The position numbers were made by a program, and so were the translations under genes. A stretch of DNA of 64,000 nt from Acidobacteria bacterium Ga0074141 (lineage in GTDB: Bacteria > Acidobacteriota > Blastocatellia > Pyrinomonadales > Pyrinomonadaceae). The stretch lies in contig LNDP01000025.1 of the NCBI GenBank assembly GCA_001464665.1, positions 248,001 through 312,000 on the forward strand. The letters are read 5' to 3'. Every line of letters starts with the position of its first letter. The stretch's first letter is position 1. The notes under the pieces are model-generated. The model worked only from the letters and a program-made list of their open reading frames with translations. It was not told the origin of the DNA and did not search any database. Positions 9,017-16,634 of the stretch are shown in pieces.

Positions 9017-9715
9017 TTAGTTTAGGTCAAACAGCAGGAACTCCGTCCTATCGGCGTTTGCTTTGAGCTCGAGCGTCGTCTCTTCGCTGATGGCGGCGCC
9101 GTCGCCGGGCTTGAGCGTCTCGCCGTTGAGCGAAAGCTCGCCGGAGATGAGCTGCACCCAGGCGTGGCGGCCCGCGGCCAGTTCGTGCGTCACCGCCTCG
9201 CCCGCCGAGAGGAGCGAGGCATAGAGCCGCACGTCCTGATTGATGTGGACCGAGCCGTCATCGCCGCCGCGTGAGGCGACGAGCCGCAGCTTGCCCTGCT
9301 TTTCTTCGGGCGGAAAAAGCTTTTGTTCATAGCTCGGCTGCAGGTTCTGCTTTTCGGGCAGCAGCCAGATCTGCAGCAGATGCGTCTTATCGGTCGGCGA
9401 ACTGTATTCGCTGTGGAGCACGCCGGTTCCGGCCGTCATCCGCTGCACCTCGTGCGGGCGTATCGTCTCTCCATTGCCCATCGAATCGCGGTGCGAAAGC
9501 TCGCCCTCGATCACATAAGTAACGATCTCCATATCGCGATGCCCATGCGTCGGGAAGCCCTGTGCCGGTTCGACGTAGTCCTCGTTAATCACCCTAAGCG
9601 AGCGAAAACCCATGAACCGCGAATCGTAATAATCCGCAAACGAAAAGCTGAATCGAGTATCAAGCCAGCCATGGTTCGCATGCCCGCGTTCATCCGAGCG
9701 TCTAATAGTTATCAT
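9017..9715 (-). CDS. Pirin-family protein (YhaK-like)
   Basis: 232 residues, bicupin pirin family. Landmarks are the N-terminal cupin with [22 protein letters not shown] (two blocks), where the H-x-H and E are metal ligands, followed by [15 protein letters not shown]. The second cupin ends [12 protein letters not shown]. Bacterial pirins include quercetin 2,3-dioxygenases and redox regulators; the substrate cannot be told from sequence. It lies 21 bp downstream of a second pirin gene on the same strand and is probably co-transcribed with it. Confidence 0.9.
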   Translation of the reverse strand: MITIRRSDERGHANHGWLDTRFSFSFADYYDSRFMGFRSLRVINEDYVEPAQGFPTHGHRDMEIVTYVIEGELSHRDSMGNGETIRPHEVQRMTAGTGVLHSEYSSPTDKTHLLQIWLLPEKQNLQPSYEQKLFPPEEKQGKLRLVASRGGDDGSVHINQDVRLYASLLSAGEAVTHELAAGRHAWVQLISGELSLNGETLKPGDGAAISEETTLELKANADRTEFLLFDLN

Positions 9716-9736
9716 GAAATTCCTCCTTGTTCTTGG

Positions 9737-10630
9737 CTATCTCAGATAGCCGAATTTGCCTTGCTGGTAATCGTCGATCGACTGGGCGATCTCGGCATTT
9801 GTATTCATCAGGAACGGCCCGTATTGAGCGATCGGTTCGTTCAGCGGTACGCCGCTCATCAGCAGAAAGATGCCGTCCTTAAGCGCCGCGACGCGCAGCG
9901 TTTCGCCGTCCCGTTCGAAGAGTGCGAGGCTGTTAAGCGGCAATTTCTCTTCACCGTTCAGCAGTGCCGAGCCCTCGATAGCAAGCAAAGCCGTCGTATA
10001 GCCTTCGGGATAAGACAGCTCCACCGATTCGCCCTGCTTCATCTTCAGGTTGTAAAGATGAACGGGCGTGAAGGTCGTCGCCGGGCCTTTCACACCGCCG
10101 AATTCACCGGCGATTATCTCCACCTCACCGCCGAGCGGCAGTTTCACGCGGCCCATTTCGGCATTCGTGATCGCCTGGTATTTTGGCTCGGTCATCTTAT
10201 CCTTCGCGGGCAGGTTGACCCAAAGCTGGACCATCTGAAAAGGCCCGCCGAGCCGGTTCGATTCCTGCTCGTGAAATTCCTTGTGCAGCAGTCCGCTGCC
10301 GGCGGTCATCCATTGCACATCGCCCTCGCCGATGATGCCACCTCCGCCGCGGCTGTCGTGGTGCTCGACCTTACCTTTGTATGCAATGGTCACCGTTTCG
10401 AACCCGCGATGCGGATGCGGCCCGACGCCGAAAGGCTCTTCGCGTGGCGGAAACTCCGTCAGCGCGCCATAGTCGAGCAAAAAGAAAGGGCTCATCCGCT
10501 CACCTGTCAGCGGCCCGTGCGGGAAAAACCCGTGCACGTTAAATCCATCGCCTACCCAATGCTTAGGCGGCGGCGGAACGATCCTCTCAACCTTTTTCAC
10601 CTGTCTGGCCTGTTTTGTCTCTGCAGTCAT
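9737..10630 (-). CDS. Pirin-family protein, second copy
   Basis: 297 residues. The start at 10630 (MTAETKQARQVKKVERIV) was chosen because AAGGAGAT lies just upstream; the longer frame to 10693 lacks this. The N-terminal cupin carries PHPHRGFETVTIAYKGKVEHHD (metal-ligand H, H and E, then H further on), then GDVQWMTAGSGLLHKEF. The C-terminal part has the pirin_C pattern. It differs enough from the downstream pirin (long versus short YhaK type) to be an old paralogue rather than a recent duplicate. Confidence 0.9.
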   Translation of the reverse strand: MTAETKQARQVKKVERIVPPPPKHWVGDGFNVHGFFPHGPLTGERMSPFFLLDYGALTEFPPREEPFGVGPHPHRGFETVTIAYKGKVEHHDSRGGGGIIGEGDVQWMTAGSGLLHKEFHEQESNRLGGPFQMVQLWVNLPAKDKMTEPKYQAITNAEMGRVKLPLGGEVEIIAGEFGGVKGPATTFTPVHLYNLKMKQGESVELSYPEGYTTALLAIEGSALLNGEEKLPLNSLALFERDGETLRVAALKDGIFLLMSGVPLNEPIAQYGPFLMNTNAEIAQSIDDYQQGKFGYLR

Positions 10631-10822
10631 CTTTGATCTCCTTGAATTCGCTTGCGGCTTCGAGGCTTTGAAGGACAAGAATTTTTCCCGCAAAGTCGCA
10701 AAGCCATTACAAGAAGTCTATCGGTTCAGGCGCGGAATGTAACCATCAATTGCAGTGGGCGGGATCTAGTACTTTTGGGTGAGGTGTGTGACGGAACCGC
10801 TTGCGCTTTCGTACCCAGAACC

Positions 10823-11017
10823 TCACCTTATGTCAAAGGGTTGCATTGGTTCAACACGATATGCACCTAACTCAAAATAATGCGCAGCCATAGCAGATCC
10901 GAACCAGAATGCCGGAATTAGCAATACAGAAAGAAGAAAATAAAGAGCGATCGCAAATTTTTCTTTAGCGATGAAAGCAAACCCGCATATTATGCAAAGA
11001 AAACATACGGTCGCCAT
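10823..11017 (-). CDS. Small hydrophobic membrane protein, unknown
   Basis: A 64-residue frame with two hydrophobic helices (about 2-17 and 22-45) and a short polar tail. The Shine-Dalgarno candidate AAAGGA is 12 bases upstream, so initiation is weakly supported. It follows the 171-residue membrane protein by 25 bp. The segment 10.8-11.85 kb is visibly AT-richer than its neighbours. No family was recognised and it could be spurious. Confidence 0.4.
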   Translation of the reverse strand: MATVCFLCIICGFAFIAKEKFAIALYFLLSVLLIPAFWFGSAMAAHYFELGAYRVEPMQPFDIR

Positions 11018-11042
11018 AAACGATTCGCGTCCTTTTTCATGT

Positions 11043-11558
11043 TCAGAGATTTAGAAGATTCGGATGATGGTAGCCACTTTTGCGAAGATGATCATTGATC
11101 TGCTTTGCAAGCCCAGTCTCAGAAATAGCGTTCTTTGAATAAACTTTCGGTATATCGACCAATTCACCTGATCTAAGTCTGAGATAGACCGAATCACTTG
11201 CTTCGCGTTCAATGACATCCACGATCTCCGCATAATGAAAGCATTTGTCTTTGCGATACCATCTTTTGAAACAAAGATGATTGTCAGTAAATTCAATGCG
11301 ATTAAATAAAACAGATAGGAGAGATCCAAATTGTAAGATCGCGAATGCAATCACCAATGGTTTAGCTAGTCGATCTAAAATATTCTGGGTCGTCGATTCG
11401 ATAGTTCCATCGCTTGCCACAATGGCCACCGTAAGAAGGCCCACTACGCAGGCGACGTTAATGAGTATGATCGTCCACCTAGAAAAACTATTCACCCGGA
11501 GCACGAAAATTTCTTTGTCGGAGGATCTAAGCTCAACCATAAGTTTCGTTTCTAACAC
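11043..11558 (-). CDS. Membrane protein with two N-terminal helices, unknown
   Basis: 171 residues. Hydrophobic helices at about 27-48 and 67-87 are followed by a soluble strand-rich part: FTDNHLCFKRWYRKDKCF, then YAEIVDVIEREASDSVYLRLRSG (two blocks). The helix pair plus the KCFHYAEIVDV strand pattern resembles PH-like membrane proteins (bPH domains), but that is only a resemblance. Base composition is AT-richer than the flanking housekeeping genes, suggesting acquisition from elsewhere. Confidence 0.55.
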   Translation of the reverse strand: MLETKLMVELRSSDKEIFVLRVNSFSRWTIILINVACVVGLLTVAIVASDGTIESTTQNILDRLAKPLVIAFAILQFGSLLSVLFNRIEFTDNHLCFKRWYRKDKCFHYAEIVDVIEREASDSVYLRLRSGELVDIPKVYSKNAISETGLAKQINDHLRKSGYHHPNLLNL

Positions 11559-11610
11559 GATAGATCAGTCAACGACTGTGACAGTAAAATTTGTGCATTT
11601 TCCTCGACCT

Positions 11611-11853
11611 TCAGGACAGGTTGGAGCTAGGACGAGTGCTCCTTTCGAATACGCTTGCGGACGTGGCTGTAAGGAGTAGAAGGGGAGGTACCGCATAACC
11701 GGCAACGTATCCATTGTCAGCACTTGCTAAGACCGCAGTTGGAATTGTTCCCGCCACTCCCGAAAGAATCACAGTAATTACAAAACCGATCAGAGTTGGT
11801 GGATTTTGCTTTTTTTCTGAGCTGGCCATTTTCGTCAAAACTGTCTCAGACAC
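11611..11853 (-). CDS. Small membrane protein, unknown
   Basis: An 80-residue frame from GTG at 11853 (ATG at 11829 is an alternative). It has two hydrophobic segments at about 21-43 and 50-66. It starts five bases after the stop of the antitoxin-like gene at 11859, so it may be translated with it. No family was recognised. Confidence 0.4.
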   Translation of the reverse strand: MSETVLTKMASSEKKQNPPTLIGFVITVILSGVAGTIPTAVLASADNGYVAGYAVPPLLLLTATSASVFERSTRPSSNLS

Positions 11854-11858
11854 GCAAG

Positions 11859-12149
11859 CTATTCGGCTGATGTGGCATGGAGTTTAAGCCCTAGAGCCTG
11901 AACCACTTTCATAATGGTTGAAAACTCAGGATTTCCATTTGGCGACAGAGCTTTATAGAGACTCTCGCGACCAAGTCCGGTATCTCGTGCAAGTTGGGTC
12001 ATGCCGCGGGCCCGTGCAATGTCGCCAAGCGCCGCGGCTACCAAAGATGGCTCGCCCTCCTCAAGCGCAGCCTCAAGATAGGCGGCCATTTCCTTTTCGG
12101 AATTTAAATGCTCCGCCGGATCCCACGGGGTCGTTTTGATCTTTCCCAT
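11859..12149 (-). CDS. Second antitoxin-like protein (addiction-module antidote with HTH)
   Basis: 96 residues. The N-terminal half reads WDPAEHLNSEKEMAAYLEAALEEG and the C-terminal half is a helix-turn-helix (MTQLARDTGLGRESLYKALS, then NPEFSTIMKVVQALGLKL). This is the pattern of 'putative addiction module antidote' proteins, normally paired with an upstream RelE-like toxin of their own. Here no such toxin precedes it: the upstream neighbour, 55 bp away, is the HigA-like antitoxin of another module. It is therefore an orphan or a third component. Confidence 0.8.
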   Translation of the reverse strand: MGKIKTTPWDPAEHLNSEKEMAAYLEAALEEGEPSLVAAALGDIARARGMTQLARDTGLGRESLYKALSPNGNPEFSTIMKVVQALGLKLHATSAE

Positions 12150-12204
12150 ACGTAACTCCCCGCGAAGCGCCCTGGCGTTGAATGTCTATCCGCATACACA
12201 AGCA

Positions 12205-12513
12205 TTAATCAAGGTAAAGTGCCCGTGGGTTTCTGCGGGCGATCGCCAGGAGTCTTAGCGCCGCCCCGCTTGGCTTATTCGTGCCTTGCTCCCACGCCCG
12301 CACTGTCGCCGCCGACGTATTGAGGAGTACGGCAAATGCAGACTGTGACACATTTAGCCGACGACGTAGTTCGGCAATGTCAGTCTTCGTCATTGGCCGC
12401 GGCGGCTTAACTTCACGAACTACTTCGCGCACACCAACAACCTTTTTGCCCGCCGCGTGATCGCGCATCTGTCGGGCTCCGGCCAACAGATCCTTGAACA
12501 TCTTTTCATCCAT
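12205..12513 (-). CDS. HigA-like XRE antitoxin
   Basis: 102 residues with a C-terminal Cro/C1 helix-turn-helix: DIAELRRRLNVSQSAFAVLL, then NTSAATVRAWEQGTNKPSG. This is the HigA/MqsA-type antitoxin pattern. It starts one base after the stop of the toxin gene, giving the toxin-first order of higBA modules. It probably binds the toxin through its N-terminus and represses the operon, by family analogy. Confidence 0.85.
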   Translation of the reverse strand: MDEKMFKDLLAGARQMRDHAAGKKVVGVREVVREVKPPRPMTKTDIAELRRRLNVSQSAFAVLLNTSAATVRAWEQGTNKPSGAALRLLAIARRNPRALYLD

Positions 12514-12514
12514 A

Positions 12515-12892
12515 TCAATTACCCATACTGTTGTGCTTGTCCCTAAGCATCTCTTTCGCTTCCTTTATCACCTCACCCAACTGCTTTTTCTGCGTCGCCG
12601 TAAGCTCCGATTGCTCGCCTTTACCGTATAGGTACAGGAGATAGATTCGGTCGTATGCAACGAAATAGGTGTAAATATATCTGAGCCCACCGCTTTTTCC
12701 TCCCCTCTTTCTCGGGTCGGCAATTCTGGCTTTTCTTGCTCCGTTCGTGCCCTTTATCACGGCGCCGCGTTCCGGATTTTCGATCAATTCGTCCTCGATA
12801 GCCGTAAGGAGATCCAACCCTCCGAGCTCCTCGATCCGCTTCACAAAAATCGGCACCTCGACGAAAGTTAGGAGCTTTCCTTTCACTTTCAT
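12515..12892 (-). CDS. HigB/RelE-like toxin
   Basis: 125 residues. It reads VPIFVKRIEELGGLDLLTAIEDELIENPERGAVIKGTNGARKARI (several blocks) followed by GGKSGGLRYIYTYFVAYDRIYLLYLYGKGE. The 'GxRKxR…GGxRVIYYY' arrangement is the hallmark of the RelE-like toxins that pair with HigA-type antitoxins. Such toxins cleave mRNA, usually at the ribosome. It is first in the operon, with the antitoxin one base after its stop. Confidence 0.85.
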   Translation of the reverse strand: MKVKGKLLTFVEVPIFVKRIEELGGLDLLTAIEDELIENPERGAVIKGTNGARKARIADPRKRGGKSGGLRYIYTYFVAYDRIYLLYLYGKGEQSELTATQKKQLGEVIKEAKEMLRDKHNSMGN

Positions 12893-12959
12893 AATATACT
12901 ATTCAATATTATAGTTTCAAACCTGAATCTCGTCGTCATCGGTACGAGGAATTGGTTAA

Positions 12960-13595
12960 CTACTTCTTCCTCGCGACCATCAGCCCGTCTCTTATCGGCA
13001 GCAGAATGTTCTCGACGCGGTCGTCGGCTAGGACCATTTGGTTGAAGTCGTGGAGGGCTTGGGTGTCTTCGTCTTTTTCTTCTTCGAGCACGCGGCCGCT
13101 CCAGAGGACGTTGTCGGCGACGATGAAGCCGCCGGGGCGGACCTTGTCGAAAACGAGATTGTAGTAGTTCGAGTAGTTCGGCTTATCGGCGTCAATAAAG
13201 ACGAGGTCAAATGGCCCCTGCATATGCGGGAGAATGTAGGCCGCCTCGCCGAGCCGCAGGTTGATCCGCTCGGCGTACTCGGTGCGGTCGATATAGCTTT
13301 GGGCGACGGCGTTCGTTTCTTCGTTGATGTCGAGCGAGATGACCTTTCCGCCCTCGGCCAGGCCCTCGGCGAGGCAGATGGTCGAATAGCCGAGATACGT
13401 CCCGATCTCAAGCACCGCCTTCGGCCGGATCATGTGCGAGATCATCGAAAGCAACCGGCCCTGATAAAACCCCGAGAGCATCGAGGAATCTTTGTAATGA
13501 ACATAGCAATGCTCGCGAAGCTCACGAAGCACGTCGCTCTCGCCGGAGGTGAAGCTTTCCGCGTATTCCGTCAACGGGTTTTTTATCTCGTTCAT
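12960..13595 (-). CDS. SAM-dependent O-methyltransferase (CCoAOMT/TrmR-like family)
   Basis: 211 residues of O-methyltransferase family 3. The SAM site VLEIGTYLGYSTICLAEGL is at about residues 61-79, the acidic SAM-ribose residue lies in VISLDINEE, and DLVFIDADKPNYSNYY plus IVADNVLWSGRV carry the divalent-metal and catalytic residues. Bacterial members methylate catechols or, for TrmR, a tRNA wobble uridine, and the sequence does not decide between these. It lies 42 bp downstream of the response regulator, separated by a small hairpin repeat. Confidence 0.9.
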   Translation of the reverse strand: MNEIKNPLTEYAESFTSGESDVLRELREHCYVHYKDSSMLSGFYQGRLLSMISHMIRPKAVLEIGTYLGYSTICLAEGLAEGGKVISLDINEETNAVAQSYIDRTEYAERINLRLGEAAYILPHMQGPFDLVFIDADKPNYSNYYNLVFDKVRPGGFIVADNVLWSGRVLEEEKDEDTQALHDFNQMVLADDRVENILLPIRDGLMVARKK

Positions 13596-13607
13596 AATTT
13601 ATGGAAC

Positions 13608-13636
13608 TGGCCGCCCGCTCACGCAGGCGGTTCTGA
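13608..13636. repeat. REP-like hairpin between response regulator and methyltransferase
   Basis: CCGCCCGC and GCAGGCGG face each other around a TCAC loop, giving an imperfect GC-rich hairpin directly after the response-regulator stop. Its composition resembles short palindromic intergenic repeats. No other full copy was found in the window, although GC-rich fragments with the same flavour occur near 18.46 kb. Confidence 0.4.
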
Positions 13637-14260
13637 CTAAAGGTCAACGCGGACCATGCCGCGTTTTATCGCCGTCGTGGCGGCCGAGGTCCGGTCTGAG
13701 ACGCCGAGCTTGCCGAAGATATTCTGGATGTGCGACTTGATGGTGTTCTCGCTAACGTCGAGCGCAAAGGCGATCTCTTTATTCGACATGCCGCCGACTA
13801 TCATCCGCAGCACATTTGCCTCGCTCCGCGTCAGCTCTTCCTGCCCGAGGTTCTCGCTCAAAATGCGTGCGATGTCGTCGGGAATATACTTTCGCCCGGC
13901 GGCGACCGCCCGGACCGCATCGGTCAGCTCCGCGGGCGTCACATCCTTGCAGATATACCCGGCCGCACCTTTCTTTAGCGCACGGCTTATCTCCGCATCG
14001 CCGGCGTGCTCGGCCAGTACGATCACCTTCGCCTTCGCGTTTTCAATGAAGTAGTTATCGAGGTCATCTATCGCGCACGAATCCGGAAGCCGCAGCCCGA
14101 GGACCGTCACATCCGGCCGCAGTTCGCTGAACATTCGAAAGCCATCCGCCGCATTGTCCGCCTCGCCGATGAGTTCGATCTCCGCCGCAACAGCAAAAAC
14201 CGCCCGCACGCCGAGACGTGTGAGCGGTTGGTTTTCGATCAATAAGACCTTGGTCGACAT
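13637..14260 (-). CDS. NarL/LuxR-type response regulator with degenerate receiver
   Basis: 207 residues: receiver domain 1-120, then a LuxR-type helix-turn-helix at about 140-205 (LTRSEANVLRMIVGGMSNKEIAFALDVSE in two blocks, NTIKSHIQNIFGKLGVSDRT). In the receiver, the phosphoacceptor Asp is replaced by Gly55 (PDVTVLGLRLPD), the acidic pair is E9-N10, and the conserved Thr/Ser position is Ala83; only Lys105 (GYICKD) remains. It probably acts without phosphorylation, as known for other atypical regulators. GGAG precedes the ATG by five bases. It starts 20 bp after the truncated alaS-like gene. Confidence 0.9.
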   Translation of the reverse strand: MSTKVLLIENQPLTRLGVRAVFAVAAEIELIGEADNAADGFRMFSELRPDVTVLGLRLPDSCAIDDLDNYFIENAKAKVIVLAEHAGDAEISRALKKGAAGYICKDVTPAELTDAVRAVAAGRKYIPDDIARILSENLGQEELTRSEANVLRMIVGGMSNKEIAFALDVSENTIKSHIQNIFGKLGVSDRTSAATTAIKRGMVRVDL

Positions 14261-14279
14261 TATGTCTCCGCGACTCAGC

Positions 14280-15101
14280 CTAAGCCTTCAAATTCGCCGC
14301 AAATTCCACGATCGGCCTGATCAGGTCCGTGTCGTAGTTCGTCTTTACGTTTTGCATTACCGCCGTGATCCGCTCGAGGCCCATGCCTGTATCTACCGAT
14401 GGAGCCGGCAACGGCGTCAGCTTGAAAGTGCCGTCCGGTTCCTGCGTCCGGTTGTATTGCATAAAGACGAGGTTCCAGATCTCCATCGTCGTGTCGCCCT
14501 CGCCGTTGACCCAGATCGCCGAGTTCTTTTCCGGGTCGCCCGGCGCGTCGCCCATGTAGTAGTGGATCTCCGAGCAAGGCCCGCACGGGCCGGTGTCGCC
14601 CATTTGCCAGAAATTATCCTTGCGGCCAAAGCCGAGCACGCGCTCGGGCCGCGCTCCTGCCTTTATCCAAAGCTCGCGAGCCTCGTCGTCCGGCCCGACA
14701 TCGTCGTCGCCTTCAAATACCGAAAACCAAAGCCGCTCTGTGTCGAGCCCGAGTTCATCGACCAAGAACTCCCACGCGTATTTGATCGCGTCTTCCTTGA
14801 AATAGTCGCCAAACGAAAAATTGCCGAGCATCTCAAAGAACGTGTGGTGCCGAGCCGTTTTCCCGACCTCGTCCAGGTCGTTGTGCTTGCCGCCCGCACG
14901 AATACATTTCTGCGAAGTAACTGCCCGTTTGTAGTCGCGTTTCTCATTGCCGAGAAAGACGTCCTTGAACTGGTTCATCCCGGCGTTGGTGAAAAGAAGC
15001 GTCGGGTCGTTCGCCGGCAAAAGCGGTGAGGAATGCACCACCTTATGCCCGTTCCGCTCAAAATAATCGAGGAATCTCTGCCTTATCTCGCTACCTGTCA
15101 T
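14280..15101 (-). CDS. Stand-alone alanyl-tRNA synthetase catalytic core (truncated AlaRS)
   Basis: 273 residues matching only the first third of alanyl-tRNA synthetase (normally about 870). All class II core motifs are present: motif 1 region [13 protein letters not shown], motif 2 region [15 protein letters not shown] and [30 protein letters not shown], and motif 3 [12 protein letters not shown]. It stops with TAG right after [19 protein letters not shown]. The tRNA-recognition, editing (HxxxH, CxxxH) and C-Ala domains are absent, and the next gene begins 20 bp later. The essential full alaS should be elsewhere in the genome. It may be a functional paralogue, a decaying copy, or an assembly junction. 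Confidence 0.85.
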   Translation of the reverse strand: MTGSEIRQRFLDYFERNGHKVVHSSPLLPANDPTLLFTNAGMNQFKDVFLGNEKRDYKRAVTSQKCIRAGGKHNDLDEVGKTARHHTFFEMLGNFSFGDYFKEDAIKYAWEFLVDELGLDTERLWFSVFEGDDDVGPDDEARELWIKAGARPERVLGFGRKDNFWQMGDTGPCGPCSEIHYYMGDAPGDPEKNSAIWVNGEGDTTMEIWNLVFMQYNRTQEPDGTFKLTPLPAPSVDTGMGLERITAVMQNVKTNYDTDLIRPIVEFAANLKA

Positions 15102-15136
15102 AAAGAGAAGATTCTAGCACAAGCCCGGCGGCCACA

Positions 15137-15169
15137 AACAAAAATGCCGGGCACCCCCCGATGCCCGGC
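15137..15169 (-). terminator. Intrinsic terminator of the fasciclin gene
   Basis: On the minus strand an eight-base stem GCCGGGCA/TGCCCGGC (15146-15153 with 15162-15169) is followed by a T-rich tract (complement of 15137-15145). It separates the fasciclin gene from the downstream AlaRS-like gene. Confidence 0.8.
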
Positions 15170-15322
15170 TTAAATTGGAGTATTCCTACTTGGAGAAAGT
15201 TCTGTCCTCCCCTGTGAACTTTTTTTCCCCGAATTATCGGCGGTGAGGGCCGAAAGGGAAAACTCTGCTCGCGGCCGCTGCTCTCGCCTTGTTTGTGTAC
15301 GAGAGCAGGCGGCCAAGCGAGA

Positions 15323-15850
15323 TTACATCTTCGGAAGCACGACGGTGTCGATGACGTGGACGATACCGTTCGAGGTCTTGACGTCAACCATAACTACGGT
15401 CGACTTGTTGCCATTTTCGTCCATAAGGACAACGTTCTTGCCATCAAGCATTGCGGTCAGCTTGCCGCCCTGAACGGTCGTAAGCACTGCCTTGCCCTTG
15501 CCATCTTTGATCGCCTTGGCGACTGCCTTCGAATCCAGCTTGCCGGCAACGACGTGATAGGTGAGCACACCCGTCAGGGCCTGCTTGTTCTCCGGCTTGA
15601 GGAGCGAAGAAAGCGTAGCCTGCGGCACTTTACCGAAAGCGTCATTTGTCGGAGCAAACACCGTGAACGGGCCTGCGCTCTTGAGCGTGTCAACCAATTC
15701 GGCTGCCTGAACTGCCGTAACCAGAGTTGAAAGCGACGGGGTTGCGACCGCCGTATCGACGATGTCCTTGTCGTTCTTCATCTGGGCCGAAACATTGGCG
15801 ACACCGATCGCCATAACGAATGCGAATACTGCAAAAAGAATTTTTTTCAT
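15323..15850 (-). CDS. Secreted fasciclin (FAS1) domain protein
   Basis: 175 residues: signal peptide 1-22 (MKKILFAVFAFVMAIG, then cleavage near VSAQ), then a single FAS1 domain. Landmarks are DIVDTAVATPSLSTLVTAVQ, the conserved GPFTVFAPTNDAFGK, LTYHVVAGKL and the closing NGIVHVIDTVVLPKM. FAS1 domains mediate adhesion or polysaccharide interaction. It is a single-gene unit ending in a strong terminator, with no linked secretion genes. Confidence 0.93.
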   Translation of the reverse strand: MKKILFAVFAFVMAIGVANVSAQMKNDKDIVDTAVATPSLSTLVTAVQAAELVDTLKSAGPFTVFAPTNDAFGKVPQATLSSLLKPENKQALTGVLTYHVVAGKLDSKAVAKAIKDGKGKAVLTTVQGGKLTAMLDGKNVVLMDENGNKSTVVMVDVKTSNGIVHVIDTVVLPKM

Positions 15851-16000
15851 AACTTCTCCCTTGATCGTTGAATTTTTTTCGAAATTGTATCGAAAGGATT
15901 TTTTCCTTCTGGTGAGGTTTTCGGTTTCGGGGCGGTAACGGATTCAGAAAAATTTCGGGGCGGGCTTATTTTGTGGATGAGGCAAACTGAACTCTCCGGC

Positions 16001-16546
16001 TCATTCGGCGGCGTCCTCGGCTTCGTCCGCTGCAGGCAGATCGCGGAGCTTTTCGCGGATCAGCCCGTAGCCGAAGCCCTGCCGCATCAGGTGGTCGTAA
16101 AATTTCTTAAGCTCCTCGCGGGTCTCGGGGCGGCCCTTGATCCGCAGCCGCTTTGCGATCGCAAGGTCGATCAGCTCGCTTTCCGGGTGCTTCTCGAACG
16201 CGGCATCGACCGCGGCCGCGACCGTCTCGCGGTCAAGCTGTTTCCGCGACATCGCCTGCTCAAGCCTTCGGCGGCCCTGTGGCTTTTGCCGGAGCTTTGC
16301 GGCCGCCGTGTCGTGGGCGAACCGCTCGTCGTCAAGGTATTCGTATTCCGTAAGCTTGGCGATCACGGCATCGACGATCTCCTCATTCGTCCACACCTTT
16401 TCGAGCAGGCGGCCGCGAAGCTCCGCAACCGACCGCGGCTTGGCGGCAAGCAGCCTGACCGCGCGGTTCATCGTCCGCTCGCGCGAGCGTACCGCATCGC
16501 GGATAACGCGGTCCTCGTCCTTTATCTCGGTCGGCCTTCGTCGCAC
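16001..16546 (-). CDS. recX: RecX family regulatory protein
   Basis: 181 residues of tandem three-helix RecX repeats, seen as MNRAVRLLAAKPRSVAELRG followed by LTEYEYLDDERFAHD and GRRRLEQAMSRKQLD. RecX binds and caps RecA filaments. It begins at GTG 16546; recA is not in this window. It is divergent from truB, about 88 bp away. Confidence 0.85.
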   Translation of the reverse strand: MRRRPTEIKDEDRVIRDAVRSRERTMNRAVRLLAAKPRSVAELRGRLLEKVWTNEEIVDAVIAKLTEYEYLDDERFAHDTAAAKLRQKPQGRRRLEQAMSRKQLDRETVAAAVDAAFEKHPESELIDLAIAKRLRIKGRPETREELKKFYDHLMRQGFGYGLIREKLRDLPAADEAEDAAE

Positions 16547-16634
16547 AGGCTCGAATTTTACACCCCGTTCGGCAAAAAGCTCAGCCCGCCAACGTAATTA
16601 ACCCGTGCGGCACGAGCGCGCTTTTTCGGTTAGA

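Noticed and set aside
9323-10636. 437-codon plus-strand frame
   Set aside because: It is antisense to both pirin genes, which have metal-ligand motifs and good ribosome sites.
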